Source: Microbacterium esteraromaticum
GTDB taxonomy: Bacteria > Actinomycetota > Actinomycetes > Actinomycetales > Microbacteriaceae
Assembly (NCBI RefSeq): GCF_900163815.1
Contig: NZ_FUKO01000012.1
Span: 178,248 to 242,247 of the forward strand
Length of the DNA: 64,000 bases
Direction of reading: 5' to 3'
The notes under the pieces: model-generated
What the model was told of the DNA's origin: nothing
What the model saw: only the letters and a program-made list of their open reading frames with translations
The model's database searches: none
Shown: one piece after another, positions 51,312-59,370 of the stretch
Position numbering within the stretch: the stretch's first letter is position 1
How the letters are laid out: the number at the start of each line of letters is the position of its first letter
Position numbers and translations under genes: made by a program

Positions 51312-51662
51312 GTGAAAACCACTCGACATGCCCCCGCTGTCACCTCGTTGCCGCAGTCTCCCAGTGACGAGGCGAACCATCGTGTGCACCGGTATGCGCT
51401 CACGATGGGCATCAGGATGGTGTGCTTCCTGCTGATGGCACTGGTGCCGCTCGGATGGTGGACCTGGGCGTTCGCCGCCGGAGCCATCGTGCTGCCCTAC
51501 CTCGCTGTCGTCTACGCCAACGCCGGCAGCGACAGCACGGCCACCACGGTCGAATCTCCTGTGCTGCAGTTGGCTGAGACAGCCGGCCCCGACCCGACGA
51601 AGACCGTCGAGGATGCTCCCGAAGTGATCACGGTTCGCGAACGCGGAGACGATCCGTCATGA
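51312..51662 (+). CDS. DUF3099 family membrane protein
   Basis: A 116-residue protein with two adjacent transmembrane helices (about residues 36-72, RMVCFLLMALVPLGWWTWAF leading to IVLPYLAVVYANA) and soluble tails. Matches DUF3099, an actinobacterial family of unknown function usually found between fabG and SURF1 genes. GTG 51312 has GGAGG at 4-5 nt; a TAGGCT at 51297-51302 could be its -10 element. Its stop overlaps the next gene by ATGA. Confidence 0.88.
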   Translation: MKTTRHAPAVTSLPQSPSDEANHRVHRYALTMGIRMVCFLLMALVPLGWWTWAFAAGAIVLPYLAVVYANAGSDSTATTVESPVLQLAETAGPDPTKTVEDAPEVITVRERGDDPS

Positions 51663-51856
51663 GCGAAGAGAGCATCTGCTCACGCGCCGATTGCCGCACC
51701 GCGGCCACGCATCACATCGTCTGGCGCAACCCGCGCATCCACGGTGACGATCGCAGGAAGATCTGGCTGGCCTGCGATGAGCACGTCGGCTTCCTGAGCG
51801 AATATCTGAAGGCACGGGATTTCCCGGTCGAAGTGAACAGGGGCCTTCCGGAGTGA
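51659..51856 (+). CDS. Small Cys/His-rich hypothetical protein
   Basis: A 65-residue protein with potential zinc ligands C-x4-C in SICSRADCRTAATHHIVW and C-x2-H in LACDEHVGFLSEYL. Start overlaps the DUF3099 stop (ATGA) and its end overlaps the SURF1 GTG, so it is an integral part of a DUF3099-small protein-SURF1 operon. Conserved in Microbacteriaceae from memory; function unknown, metal binding inferred. Confidence 0.82.
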   Translation: MSEESICSRADCRTAATHHIVWRNPRIHGDDRRKIWLACDEHVGFLSEYLKARDFPVEVNRGLPE

Positions 51857-52668
51857 GTCAACGCTTGCTGCGCTGGGGCGCATACGTACTCGTAGCGATC
51901 GGCTTCGCCATCGCATGTTTTTTTCTCTCGCAATGGCAGTTCGATCGAAATATCGAACGATCCACGCAGATCGAACTCGTCGAGCAGAACTACGATGCCA
52001 CACCGGTGCCGCTGGGCGACCTGGTGGGCGCGGCCGGAGAGCTCGATCCCTCCGACGAGTGGCATCCCGTCGCCCTGCGCGGCAGGTATCTCCCAGAGCA
52101 GCAGCTGCTGGTGCGCAATCGACCGCACGGCGGAACGAGCGCGTTCGAGGTCCTCGTGCCGTTCCAGGACGAGAACGGCCAGGTTCTGCTGGTCGATCGC
52201 GGCTGGCTCTCTTCGGGCGAAGATGCTGTGCCCGCCGTCATACCCGCTCCCCCTCAGGGCGACGTCACGGTGATCGTGCGCCTGCGCCCCGGTGAGGCAG
52301 TGCCCTCATCTGGCCGCAGCGCCCCCGAGGGTCAAGTCCCGACCATCAACCTGCCCACCATTGCAGATCGGGTGAACTCCGAGCTGATCACCGGCACCTA
52401 CGGTCAAATCGTCTCCGAGGATCCGGCGGGCGAGGGCCACCTTGGTGGCTTCATCTCCCCCACAGACGACCCCGGGCCCCACCTGTCGTACGCGATCCAA
52501 TGGATCCTGTTCGCGATCATGGGGTTCGCCTTCATCGGCTACGTCATCCGCATCGAGATCGTGAAGGCGAAGGAAGACGCCGGTGAGATTCCGAAGCGCG
52601 AGCCCCGGCGCCGTCGCGATCGCGATGCCGACCACGAAGACGCGCTGCTGGACACCGTGCGCAGCTGA
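51853..52668 (+). CDS. SURF1 family cytochrome oxidase assembly protein
   Basis: A 271-residue membrane protein with a TM helix at each end: residues 8-26 (WGAYVLVAIGFAIACFFLSQ) and about 217-237 (YAIQWILFAIMGFAFIGYVI), and a SURF1 domain between (QWQFDRN, EWHPVALRGRYLPEQQLLVRN, VLLVDRGWL). SURF1 helps insert heme a into cytochrome c oxidase; ctaA, making heme A, is also in this window (62.2 kb). GTG 51853 overlaps the upstream stop. The charged C-terminal tail is cytosolic. Confidence 0.92.
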   Translation: MSQRLLRWGAYVLVAIGFAIACFFLSQWQFDRNIERSTQIELVEQNYDATPVPLGDLVGAAGELDPSDEWHPVALRGRYLPEQQLLVRNRPHGGTSAFEVLVPFQDENGQVLLVDRGWLSSGEDAVPAVIPAPPQGDVTVIVRLRPGEAVPSSGRSAPEGQVPTINLPTIADRVNSELITGTYGQIVSEDPAGEGHLGGFISPTDDPGPHLSYAIQWILFAIMGFAFIGYVIRIEIVKAKEDAGEIPKREPRRRRDRDADHEDALLDTVRS

Positions 52669-52737
52669 GCGCACTCCCCTGTGCGACCGTCACTGCGCTA
52701 TCTGCGGTGACAGCCAGCCCGCTGGTAGCCTCGCGGG

Positions 52738-53286
52738 GTGCAGAGACTTGCCCAGGCGTTCTTGCGCGCAGACCTCGGATTGCGGCGCGGGATCGTCGAT
52801 ATCGCTCCGGCATCGGATTCCTGGGCTCGCGCGTTCGTGGACGTCCATGCGACCCTCGCTTCGAATGCGCCAGCATCCGTCATCGCGATCGAGCACATCG
52901 GATCTACTTCCGTCCCCGGCCTGGATGCCAAGCCGATCCTCGACGTGCTGATCGGCGTCCGATCAGGCGCCGAGATGAGCTCACTGGATGACTGGCTGAT
53001 CGGCCACGGGATGCTGCTGCGCGGGAATGCCGACGGCATCCGCCCTGACCGGATGTACGGTTACGAACTCGAGCCGATGATCCGCCTCGCGAACGTGCAT
53101 GTGCTCGAGCACGGCGACGCCGACTGGCGACGCTACCTCGCGTTCCGTAACCACCTGCGCACGAATCCCGCTGATCGCGACGCCTATGGCATTCTCAAAC
53201 GCCGCCTGGCCGCGCAGCATCCCGATGACCGTCTCGCCTACATCGACGGCAAGGAATCCTTCATTCTGCCGCGCCGCGGCCGCTGA
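52738..53286 (+). CDS. GrpB family protein
   Basis: A 182-residue protein of the GrpB/nucleotidyltransferase-like family (DUF1025). The hallmark is IEHIGSTSVPGLDAKPILDV, and RNHLRTNPADRDAYGILKRR closes the fold. It has the nucleotidyltransferase topology; activity is unproven. Relatives are fused to dephospho-CoA kinase in actinobacteria. GTG 52738. TAGCCT ends 6 nt upstream, a leaderless candidate. Stands alone after SURF1. Confidence 0.9.
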   Translation: MQRLAQAFLRADLGLRRGIVDIAPASDSWARAFVDVHATLASNAPASVIAIEHIGSTSVPGLDAKPILDVLIGVRSGAEMSSLDDWLIGHGMLLRGNADGIRPDRMYGYELEPMIRLANVHVLEHGDADWRRYLAFRNHLRTNPADRDAYGILKRRLAAQHPDDRLAYIDGKESFILPRRGR

Positions 53287-53334
53287 CCCCGCGAAACCAG
53301 TGCGGAATAGTGCAGATCTGCGGAGTGACGAGAG

Positions 53335-54933
53335 CTAGGCGAGCTCGATCAGGTCCTGGTATTCCTTGCTCCAGATGTCTTCGACACCGTCGGGAAGGAT
53401 CAGCACGCGCTCGGGATTGAGCGACTGGACCGCACCCGGATCGTGCGAGACGAGCACGACGGCCCCTTCGTAGTGCGCGAGCGCGTCGAGGATCTCTTCG
53501 CGAGACGCCGGATCGAGGTTGTTCGTCGGCTCGTCGAGCAGGAGCATGTTCGCCGACGAGACCACGAGCGTCGCGAGCGACAGCCGCGTCTTCTCGCCGC
53601 CGGAGAGCACCCCGGCCGGCTTGAGCACGTCATCGCCGGTGAACAGGAACGACCCGAGCACCTTGCGCGCTTCGGTCTCGGTGATGTGCGGAGCCGCCGA
53701 CACCATGTTCTGCAGCACCGAGCGATCGACGTCCAGGTTCTCGTGCTCCTGTGCGTAGTAGCCGACCTTCAGTCCGTGCCCCGGCTCCAGCTGGCCGGTA
53801 TCGGGGGTGTCGACGCCGGCGAGCAGACGCAAGAGCGTTGTCTTTCCGGCACCGTTCAGCCCCAGCACAACAACTTTCGAGCCGCGGTCGATCGCCAGGT
53901 CGACGTCGGTGAAGATCTCCAGTGACCCGTACGACTTCGACAGACCGGATGCCATCAGCGGCGTCTTGCCGCACGGCGCGGGCTTCGGGAAGCGCAGTTT
54001 CGCCACGCGGTCCTGCTGGCGAACGTCGTCGAGACCAGCGAGCATCTTCTCCGCACGCGCCACCATCTGGTGAGCCGCCGCGGCCTTGGACGCCTTCGCG
54101 CCGAAGCGTGCGGCCTGCATCTGCAGCTGCGTCGCCTTCTTCTCGGTGTTGGTGCGCTCCTTCTTGCGACGCTCCTCATCAGCCACCCGCTGACGCAGGT
54201 AGTTCTTCCAGTTCATGTTGTAGATATCGATGATCTGGCGGTTCGCGTCGAGGTAGAAGACCCGGTTCACTGTCTCGCCCACGAGCTCGACATCGTGGCT
54301 GATCACGATGAGGCCGCCTTTGTAGCCCTTCAGGAACTCGCGCAGCCACACGACGCTGTCCGCGTCGAGGTGGTTGGTCGGCTCGTCGAGGATCATCGTG
54401 TCGGCGTCGGAGAAGAGGATGCGCGCGAGCTCGATGCGTCGACGCTGACCACCTGAGAGAGTTTTCAGAGGCTGGTCGAGGATGCGATCGGGCAGCGAGA
54501 GATTGTTCGCGATCGACGCGGCTTCTGCTTCGGCTGCGTATCCTCCGAGCGCCTCGAAGCGCTCGGTGAGGTTGCCGAATTTGCGCATGGCGCGCTCGGC
54601 GATCTTCGGGTCATCCGATGCCATGTCGTGCGATGCGGTGGCCATTCCTAGCTGCAGGGTGCCGAGGCCGCGTGCATCCAGAATGCGAGTGCGGGCGAGC
54701 ATCTCCGGGTCGCCGGTGCGCGGATCCTGCGGCAGGTAGCCGATTTCTCCCGACCGGGTCACTTTGCCGTCTGATGCCAGCACGTCGCCGGCGAGCACCT
54801 TCGTCAGGGTCGTCTTGCCTGCGCCGTTGCGGCCCACCAGGCCGATCTTGTCGCCGGCGGCGACGCGGAACGACACGTCCGCCATGAGCACGCGTGCTCC
54901 GACGCGGATCTCGAGTTCGTGCACGGCAAGCAC
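53335..54933 (-). CDS. ABC-F family ATPase (ribosome-associated type)
   Basis: A 532-residue soluble protein with two ABC domains (Walker A GRNGAGKTT and GLNGAGKTT, signatures LSGGQRRRIEL and LSGGEKTRLSL) separated by a charged linker (about residues 245-300, YLRQRVADEERRKKERTN). No membrane domain, so it acts on ribosomes like other ABC-F proteins. Whether it is a housekeeping factor or confers antibiotic protection cannot be decided by eye; its linker is of moderate length. GTG 54933 is the likely start (VLAVHELEIR). Confidence 0.92.
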   Translation of the reverse strand: MLAVHELEIRVGARVLMADVSFRVAAGDKIGLVGRNGAGKTTLTKVLAGDVLASDGKVTRSGEIGYLPQDPRTGDPEMLARTRILDARGLGTLQLGMATASHDMASDDPKIAERAMRKFGNLTERFEALGGYAAEAEAASIANNLSLPDRILDQPLKTLSGGQRRRIELARILFSDADTMILDEPTNHLDADSVVWLREFLKGYKGGLIVISHDVELVGETVNRVFYLDANRQIIDIYNMNWKNYLRQRVADEERRKKERTNTEKKATQLQMQAARFGAKASKAAAAHQMVARAEKMLAGLDDVRQQDRVAKLRFPKPAPCGKTPLMASGLSKSYGSLEIFTDVDLAIDRGSKVVVLGLNGAGKTTLLRLLAGVDTPDTGQLEPGHGLKVGYYAQEHENLDVDRSVLQNMVSAAPHITETEARKVLGSFLFTGDDVLKPAGVLSGGEKTRLSLATLVVSSANMLLLDEPTNNLDPASREEILDALAHYEGAVVLVSHDPGAVQSLNPERVLILPDGVEDIWSKEYQDLIELA

Positions 54934-55019
54934 AGCAAAGTCCGATCTTCGGGAGAGAACAGGGGAATCGGCCGAATGGCCAGCCCCTCAGTATACGCGG
55001 CGCACCTGCGAGACCGGAG

Positions 55020-55346
55020 TCAGCTGAAGTACAGCGGGTGGTGCAGTGCGCACCCGGGGTTGAATGGCGCCGCACATCGCGGACATCTCTCCGCCGCACG
55101 GTACTCGGCGATCGTCATCGTCGTCGCGCACGCGCCGCAGAGGATTGCGTGCGCATGGTCGGACCCCGCAGGCCAGACGGTCCGCGAGTGCCTGACAACC
55201 GCATCATGGCAGCGCACGCACGGATACCACTCGCGGCAGCAGTGGAACAGGATCGAGATCACATCCGCATCGTTGCGATAGTGCTCGCATCGTGCCTGCG
55301 CATCGACTGTCGCCCCGAGCACGCGATATCCGCCGATGCTGATCAT
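55020..55346 (-). CDS. CHY-type zinc finger protein
   Basis: A 108-residue protein rich in Cys and His: CEHYRNDADVISILFHCCRE (C-x-H-Y, H-C-C), YPCVRCHD, AILCGACATTM and RCPRCAAPFNPGCALHH. This is the CHY zinc-finger layout binding about three zinc ions. It starts inside the ecfT stop (ATGA), making it the last gene of the bioY-ecfA-ecfT operon. A role in biotin or metal handling is not established. Confidence 0.9.
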   Translation of the reverse strand: MISIGGYRVLGATVDAQARCEHYRNDADVISILFHCCREWYPCVRCHDAVVRHSRTVWPAGSDHAHAILCGACATTMTIAEYRAAERCPRCAAPFNPGCALHHPLYFS

Positions 55347-55939
55347 CGCGCGACTCCGCGTGCGATCAGCGCATCGCCGACATCATCGGCGTGCCGCATC
55401 GTCAGCACCAGCAGCGGCAGAGCGCTCCGCAGCCCGAGCCGCACACCGCGGGCTCGCTGCGCATCGCGAACCTGCCCGGCGAAACCCGCGATGACCGGGA
55501 TCATCGCGATCGTCAACGAGATCGTCAAGGCCACAGCATCCGGAACGACTCCGACATGGCGCAGCGGCCGGAGTACCCGCTGCAGCACCTCGAGCAGGTC
55601 TCCCATGCGCGTCGTGCGGGTGACGAGGTCTGCCAGCAGCAGCAGCGACACCACCCGACCGGTGTTGACGACCGCATCCTGCACAGACGTGAAGATCCAC
55701 AGCGCACCTCCGAGCACCAGGATCAGCCAGCGCAGCCGCCACCATGCGGTCAACAGCGCCCGCCATGGCAACCGGCCGAAGGGATACAGCGCAGAGACGA
55801 CCACCAGCACGATGGCTGTGGCGAGCGGGCTCGGCCGCAGCAGTGAGAGAGCGAGGCCGGTCACCGCGAGCGCGGCGAGCTTCCACCCCGACGGTGCGCG
55901 GTGCAGCACGCCATCGCCCGCCACGTAGAGCGAGATCAC
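55343..55939 (-). CDS. ecfT: ECF transporter transmembrane (T) component, biotin module
   Basis: A 198-residue membrane protein: helices about residues 20-60, 72-95 and 155-180. EcfT coupling motifs with the A-R-G pattern are present at RDAQRARGVRLG and DALIARGVAR, which contact the ATPase. Short form like BioN. GTG 55939 overlaps the stop of the ATPase gene (GTGA). Works with the ATPase next door and BioY to import biotin. Confidence 0.9.
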   Translation of the reverse strand: MISLYVAGDGVLHRAPSGWKLAALAVTGLALSLLRPSPLATAIVLVVVSALYPFGRLPWRALLTAWWRLRWLILVLGGALWIFTSVQDAVVNTGRVVSLLLLADLVTRTTRMGDLLEVLQRVLRPLRHVGVVPDAVALTISLTIAMIPVIAGFAGQVRDAQRARGVRLGLRSALPLLVLTMRHADDVGDALIARGVAR

Positions 55940-56646
55940 GCCAGGCTCCGCCGATACTCGTCGATCACGGCATCCGGCGCACCCACCGCGCGCACGCCGC
56001 CATCCTCGAACAGCACCGCTTCGTCGCATCGCGCCGCGAGCTCCAGATCGTGGGTGATCAGCACGAGCGGCACGCCGAGCGAGAGCAGCAGATCGCCGAT
56101 TCGACGGGCGTTGCGCAGGTCGAGCAGGGTGGTGGGCTCGTCGGCGACGACCAGAGCCGGCTCGGTTGCCAGCACCGCTGCGATCGCCAGCAGCTGCCGT
56201 TGTCCGCCCGACAGCGATGACACCGGGACATCGCTCTTATCTGCCAATCCGTACTCGGCAAGCAGCGCCTCGACCCGCGCAGGGCGCTCAGCACGCGGCG
56301 TGTCGCGCAGCGAGAGCGTCAGATCCTCTGCCGGCGTGGGCATCAGGATCTGCGTCTCAGGATTGGTGAAGACGAACCCGACACGACGACGCACGGCGGA
56401 TGCTTCGCGCACGGGATCCAAACCGTGCACGCGGATCGTGCCTGCGGTAGGGCTGCGCAGCCCGTTCAGCAGACGCCCGAACGTCGACTTTCCGGAGCCG
56501 TTCGCGCCGATGACAGCAGTACGTGTCGAGTTCAGCCGCAGCGTCACATCACGCAGCAGTACTGCGCCATCGACCTCGAGCCGGACGTCATCGAGAGTGA
56601 TGGCGTCCGGCTGGGAGTCCGAATCAGAGAGTGATTCAGACCGCAT
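55936..56646 (-). CDS. ecfA: ECF transporter ATPase (A) component, biotin module
   Basis: A 236-residue ABC ATPase: Walker A IGANGSGKSTFGRLL, Q-loop FTNPETQILMPT, signature SLSGGQRQLLAIA, Walker B LVVADEPTTLLDL and H-loop LITHDLEL. Corresponds to BioM. Its start overlaps the bioY end by 11 bp and its stop overlaps ecfT, so the operon is tightly coupled: bioY, ecfA, ecfT, CHY protein. Confidence 0.93.
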   Translation of the reverse strand: MRSESLSDSDSQPDAITLDDVRLEVDGAVLLRDVTLRLNSTRTAVIGANGSGKSTFGRLLNGLRSPTAGTIRVHGLDPVREASAVRRRVGFVFTNPETQILMPTPAEDLTLSLRDTPRAERPARVEALLAEYGLADKSDVPVSSLSGGQRQLLAIAAVLATEPALVVADEPTTLLDLRNARRIGDLLLSLGVPLVLITHDLELAARCDEAVLFEDGGVRAVGAPDAVIDEYRRSLA

Positions 56647-57211
56647 GCACAGCGCGCGCTTGGGCGGGGAATGCGCGTGGGTAGGCGCGGCGCAGGGCGA
56701 CGGCCAGCACTGTGGCTGCGACGGCCTTCAGCAGGTCGCCGGGCAGGAATACAAGGCTTGACAGGGCCGTGGGGCCGATCGGCACCCCGGTCACGAGCGC
56801 CTGGATCGGGATGCCGAAGAGATAGATGACCAGAATGCCGCCGATGACCGCGGCGATGCCCGCCCGCCACCAGGTGAAGCGGCGATGGTGGGCGATCAGC
56901 CCGATCACGACGACTCCGACAAGCCAACCGAGAAGGTATCCGGCCGTGGGCCCGAAGAACACCCCGATGCCGCCGCGGCCGCCCGCCAGCACGGGCAGCC
57001 CGACCGCAGCGAGAACCAGCACCACCAGAATCGCGAGCGGCGCACGGCGCGCGCCGAGGATGAGACCGGCGAGCATGACGCCGAGCGTCTGCCCGGTGAT
57101 CGGCACCCCGCCGGGCACGGGCACCATGACTGTGCCGAGAACGACGATGAGAGCCGCGAAGACGGCGATGCGGGCGAGATCTGCGCCGAGCGGACGGGGA
57201 GCGTCGGACAT
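56636..57211 (-). CDS. bioY: Biotin transporter substrate-binding subunit BioY
   Basis: A 191-residue membrane protein with six hydrophobic helices. BioY marks: VPVPGGVPITGQTLGVMLAG near residue 32 and FFGPTAGYLLGWLVG near 88. High-affinity biotin capture, energised by the adjacent ECF ATPase/T module. ATG 57211 with AAAGGATCC upstream. The 78-bp intergenic region with bioQ holds two BioQ-type operator boxes, so it is expected to be repressed when biotin is sufficient. Confidence 0.95.
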   Translation of the reverse strand: MSDAPRPLGADLARIAVFAALIVVLGTVMVPVPGGVPITGQTLGVMLAGLILGARRAPLAILVVLVLAAVGLPVLAGGRGGIGVFFGPTAGYLLGWLVGVVVIGLIAHHRRFTWWRAGIAAVIGGILVIYLFGIPIQALVTGVPIGPTALSSLVFLPGDLLKAVAATVLAVALRRAYPRAFPAQARAVHAV

Positions 57212-57248
57212 CGGGATCCTTTCGGGAGAGAAGACCGGCGAATCAACC

Positions 57249-57276
57249 TGAACGGTGTTCACCTGAACAGTGTTCA
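57249..57276. promoter_or_regulatory. Tandem BioQ operator boxes
   Basis: TGAACGGTGTTCA (57249-57261) and TGAACAGTGTTCA (57264-57276): two 13-bp TGAAC-N3-GTTCA palindromes 15 bp apart centre to centre. They resemble the TGAAC-N3-GTTAC BioQ motif reported for corynebacteria. They lie just upstream of the bioQ -10 (TATACT, 57278-57283) and face bioY on the other side. Confidence 0.85.
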
Positions 57277-57289
57277 CTATACTGGCTTC

Positions 57290-57862
57290 ATGCCTCCCGC
57301 CCGCCACGACCGCCACAGCGTCATCGCCTGCGCGCTGCGACTGCTCGATGAGGTCGGCCTGCCCGATCTGTCGATGCGCCGGCTCTCGACCGAACTCGAT
57401 GTGCAGCCGAGCGCGCTGTACTGGCACTTCCCCAACAAACAGGCTCTGCTCGCCGGGGTCGCAGATCGCATCCTCGAGGCAGTGCCAGAGCCCGACAGCT
57501 CGGCGGCTCCCGCCGATGTCGCCCATGCCATCCGCGACGCGCTGCTGACCTACCGGGACGGCGCCGAGGTCGTCATGAGCAGCTATGCGCTGCGACTCGG
57601 CGCTGCTCGTGCGCAGCGGGCGCTGGCCGCCTCACTCGCACCGGTGTCGCCTGTGCAAGAGGACGCCGCGCGGACACCACTCGCGGATGCCGTGTTCGAG
57701 TTCATCCTGGGGCACGCCACTCTGCTGCAGCAGCGCATGCATGCGCAGAGCATAGGCGCGGTCGAAGCGGATGCCGAGGATCCGGCCGCGCTGGCGACGG
57801 AGGTCTTCGAGTCCGGCATCCGCGCCATGACCGGACTCCGAGCCGTGCGCCCTCCTGCCTGA
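57290..57862 (+). CDS. bioQ: TetR family biotin regulator BioQ
   Basis: A 190-residue TetR-type repressor: N-terminal HTH with DLSMRRLSTELDVQPSALYW and HFPNKQALL, and a helical ligand/dimer domain. It is divergent from bioY across two TGAAC-N3-GTTCA boxes, matching BioQ of corynebacteria and mycobacteria, which represses biotin uptake and synthesis genes and itself. ATG 57290. TATACT ends 6 nt upstream, so bioQ mRNA is probably leaderless and the operator abuts the promoter. Confidence 0.93.
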   Translation: MPPARHDRHSVIACALRLLDEVGLPDLSMRRLSTELDVQPSALYWHFPNKQALLAGVADRILEAVPEPDSSAAPADVAHAIRDALLTYRDGAEVVMSSYALRLGAARAQRALAASLAPVSPVQEDAARTPLADAVFEFILGHATLLQQRMHAQSIGAVEADAEDPAALATEVFESGIRAMTGLRAVRPPA

Positions 57863-57879
57863 ACGGGCCTGCGGGTATA

Positions 57880-57925
57880 CGAAAGGACGGGGAGTCACCG
57901 CCGGCGGTGACTCCCCGTCCTTTCG
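57880..57925. terminator. 46-bp perfect palindrome, bidirectional terminator of bioQ and sufT
   Basis: Each 23-nt half is the exact reverse complement of the other, centred at 57902/57903, beginning 17 bp after the bioQ stop and ending 9 bp before the sufT stop. Flanking AAA/TTT gives a short U-tract on both strands. Confidence 0.88.
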
Positions 57926-57933
57926 TCGTCAGC

Positions 57934-58263
57934 TCAGATCGCGAAGCCGAGCGCGCGCATCATGTCGCGCCCGTCGTCGGTGATCTTCTCCGGACCCCAC
58001 GGTGGCATCCACACCCAGTTGATGCGGAAGCGATCGACCACCGCATCCAGAGCCTGTGCGGTCTGCTCTTCGAGCACATCCGTCAGCGGGCAACCGGCGC
58101 TGGTGAGCGTCATATGAATGATGAGAGCATCGTTCTCGTCATCCCATGCGAGGTCGTAGATCAGCCCGAGGTCGACGACATTGATCCCGAGTTCCGGGTC
58201 CATGACATCTTTGAGCGCCTCGGTGACCTCTTCGTATTTCTCCTCGGTGAGCGTCGCCGTCAT
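57934..58263 (-). CDS. sufT: Metal-sulfur cluster assembly factor SufT (DUF59)
   Basis: A 109-residue DUF59/MIP18 protein assisting iron-sulfur protein maturation. DVMDPELGINVVDLGLIYDL, LTSAGCPLTDVLEEQ (conserved Cys) and VWMPPWGPEKITDDGRDM are the family marks. ATG 58263. TAGGCT ends 6 nt upstream and its TAG is also the sufC stop codon, so sufT may have its own leaderless promoter in addition to operon readthrough. Last gene of the SUF cluster. Confidence 0.95.
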   Translation of the reverse strand: MTATLTEEKYEEVTEALKDVMDPELGINVVDLGLIYDLAWDDENDALIIHMTLTSAGCPLTDVLEEQTAQALDAVVDRFRINWVWMPPWGPEKITDDGRDMMRALGFAI

Positions 58264-58272
58264 GACCTCAGC

Positions 58273-59043
58273 CTACGCTTCGATCGGGGCCGCGGGGTCG
58301 AGGTAGCGGTCGTAGCCCTCGTCCTCGAGCCGGTCGGCGAGCTCTGAGCCGCCTTCTTCGACGATCTTGCCCGCCACGATCACGTGCACGAATGCCGGAC
58401 GGATGTAGCGGAGGATACGCGTGTAGTGCGTGATCAGCAGCACACCGAGGTTGCTCTCCTCCTTGGCGCGGTTGACGCCCTCGGAGACGATCTTCAGCGC
58501 ATCGACGTCGAGGCCGGAGTCGGTCTCGTCGAGGATGGCGAACTTCGGCTTCAGCATCTCGAGCTGCAGGATCTCGTGGCGCTTCTTCTCGCCACCGGAG
58601 AAGCCCTCGTTGACGTTGCGCTGGGCGAACTTGGCATCCATGCGCAGGTTGCTCATGGAGCTCTTGACGTCCTTCATCCACTGACGGACGGAAGGCGCCT
58701 CGCCGTCGATGGCGGTCTTCGCGGTGCGAAGGAAGTTCGTCACCGTGACGCCGGGGATCTCCACCGGGTACTGCATGGCGAGGAACAGCCCTGCGCGTGC
58801 GCGCTCGTCGACGCTCATCGCGAGGACATCTTCACCATCGAAGGTGATGGAGCCCTGGGTGACGGTGTACTTCGGGTGGCCGGCGATCGTGTAGGCCAGA
58901 GTCGACTTGCCGGAGCCGTTGGGGCCCATGATGGCGTGCGTCTCACCGGTGTTGATGGTGAGATCGATCCCGTTGAGGATCGGCGTCGTACCCTGATCAG
59001 TCTCGACCGTTACGTGCAGGTCGCGGATCTCGAGAACAGACAT
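58273..59043 (-). CDS. sufC: Fe-S cluster assembly ATPase SufC
   Basis: ABC-type ATPase energising the SufBCD scaffold. 256 residues: Walker A MGPNGSGKSTLAY, signature FSGGEKKRHEIL, Walker B FAILDETDSGLDVDAL and H-loop ITHYTRIL. The E-x-D-S-G-L-D-V-D-A stretch is diagnostic for SufC. ATG 59043 directly abuts the stop of the Rieske gene. Its stop TAG is followed by sufT. Confidence 0.97.
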   Translation of the reverse strand: MSVLEIRDLHVTVETDQGTTPILNGIDLTINTGETHAIMGPNGSGKSTLAYTIAGHPKYTVTQGSITFDGEDVLAMSVDERARAGLFLAMQYPVEIPGVTVTNFLRTAKTAIDGEAPSVRQWMKDVKSSMSNLRMDAKFAQRNVNEGFSGGEKKRHEILQLEMLKPKFAILDETDSGLDVDALKIVSEGVNRAKEESNLGVLLITHYTRILRYIRPAFVHVIVAGKIVEEGGSELADRLEDEGYDRYLDPAAPIEA

Positions 59044-59370
59044 TCAGACTTCCTTCGTGACAGTGGGGTCGATGAGCACGTCGTCGCCGTCGATCTGGAC
59101 GATGTAGACGGGGACGGGCTCGTAAGCGGGGAGGTTGAGGGGCATGCCGGTGTCGAGCGAGAACGCGGAGCCATGTGCCCAGCATTCCAGCGTCTTCCCT
59201 TCGACGAACCCCTCGGACAGCGAGATATCGCCGTGGGTGCAACGGTCGCCGATGGCGTGGATCTCACCATCGGAGTCCTTCACTAGTGCTATCGGGACAC
59301 CATCCAGCTCGACGAGCAGTGGCGTGTCCTGCTCGAGTTCGCTGACTGCACAGGCGCGCTGTGCGCTCAT
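59044..59370 (-). CDS. Rieske-type ferredoxin in the SUF operon
   Basis: A 108-residue Rieske [2Fe-2S] protein: ligands C44-x-H46 in CTHGDIS and C63-x2-H66 in CWAHGSAF, of the non-heme oxygenase ferredoxin (NirD-like) type. It is embedded between sufD and sufC with ATGA overlap to sufD and zero spacing to sufC. A role as electron donor for cluster assembly is an attractive inference; in other actinobacteria a Rieske gene is also seen in suf operons. Confidence 0.93.
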   Translation of the reverse strand: MSAQRACAVSELEQDTPLLVELDGVPIALVKDSDGEIHAIGDRCTHGDISLSEGFVEGKTLECWAHGSAFSLDTGMPLNLPAYEPVPVYIVQIDGDDVLIDPTVTKEV

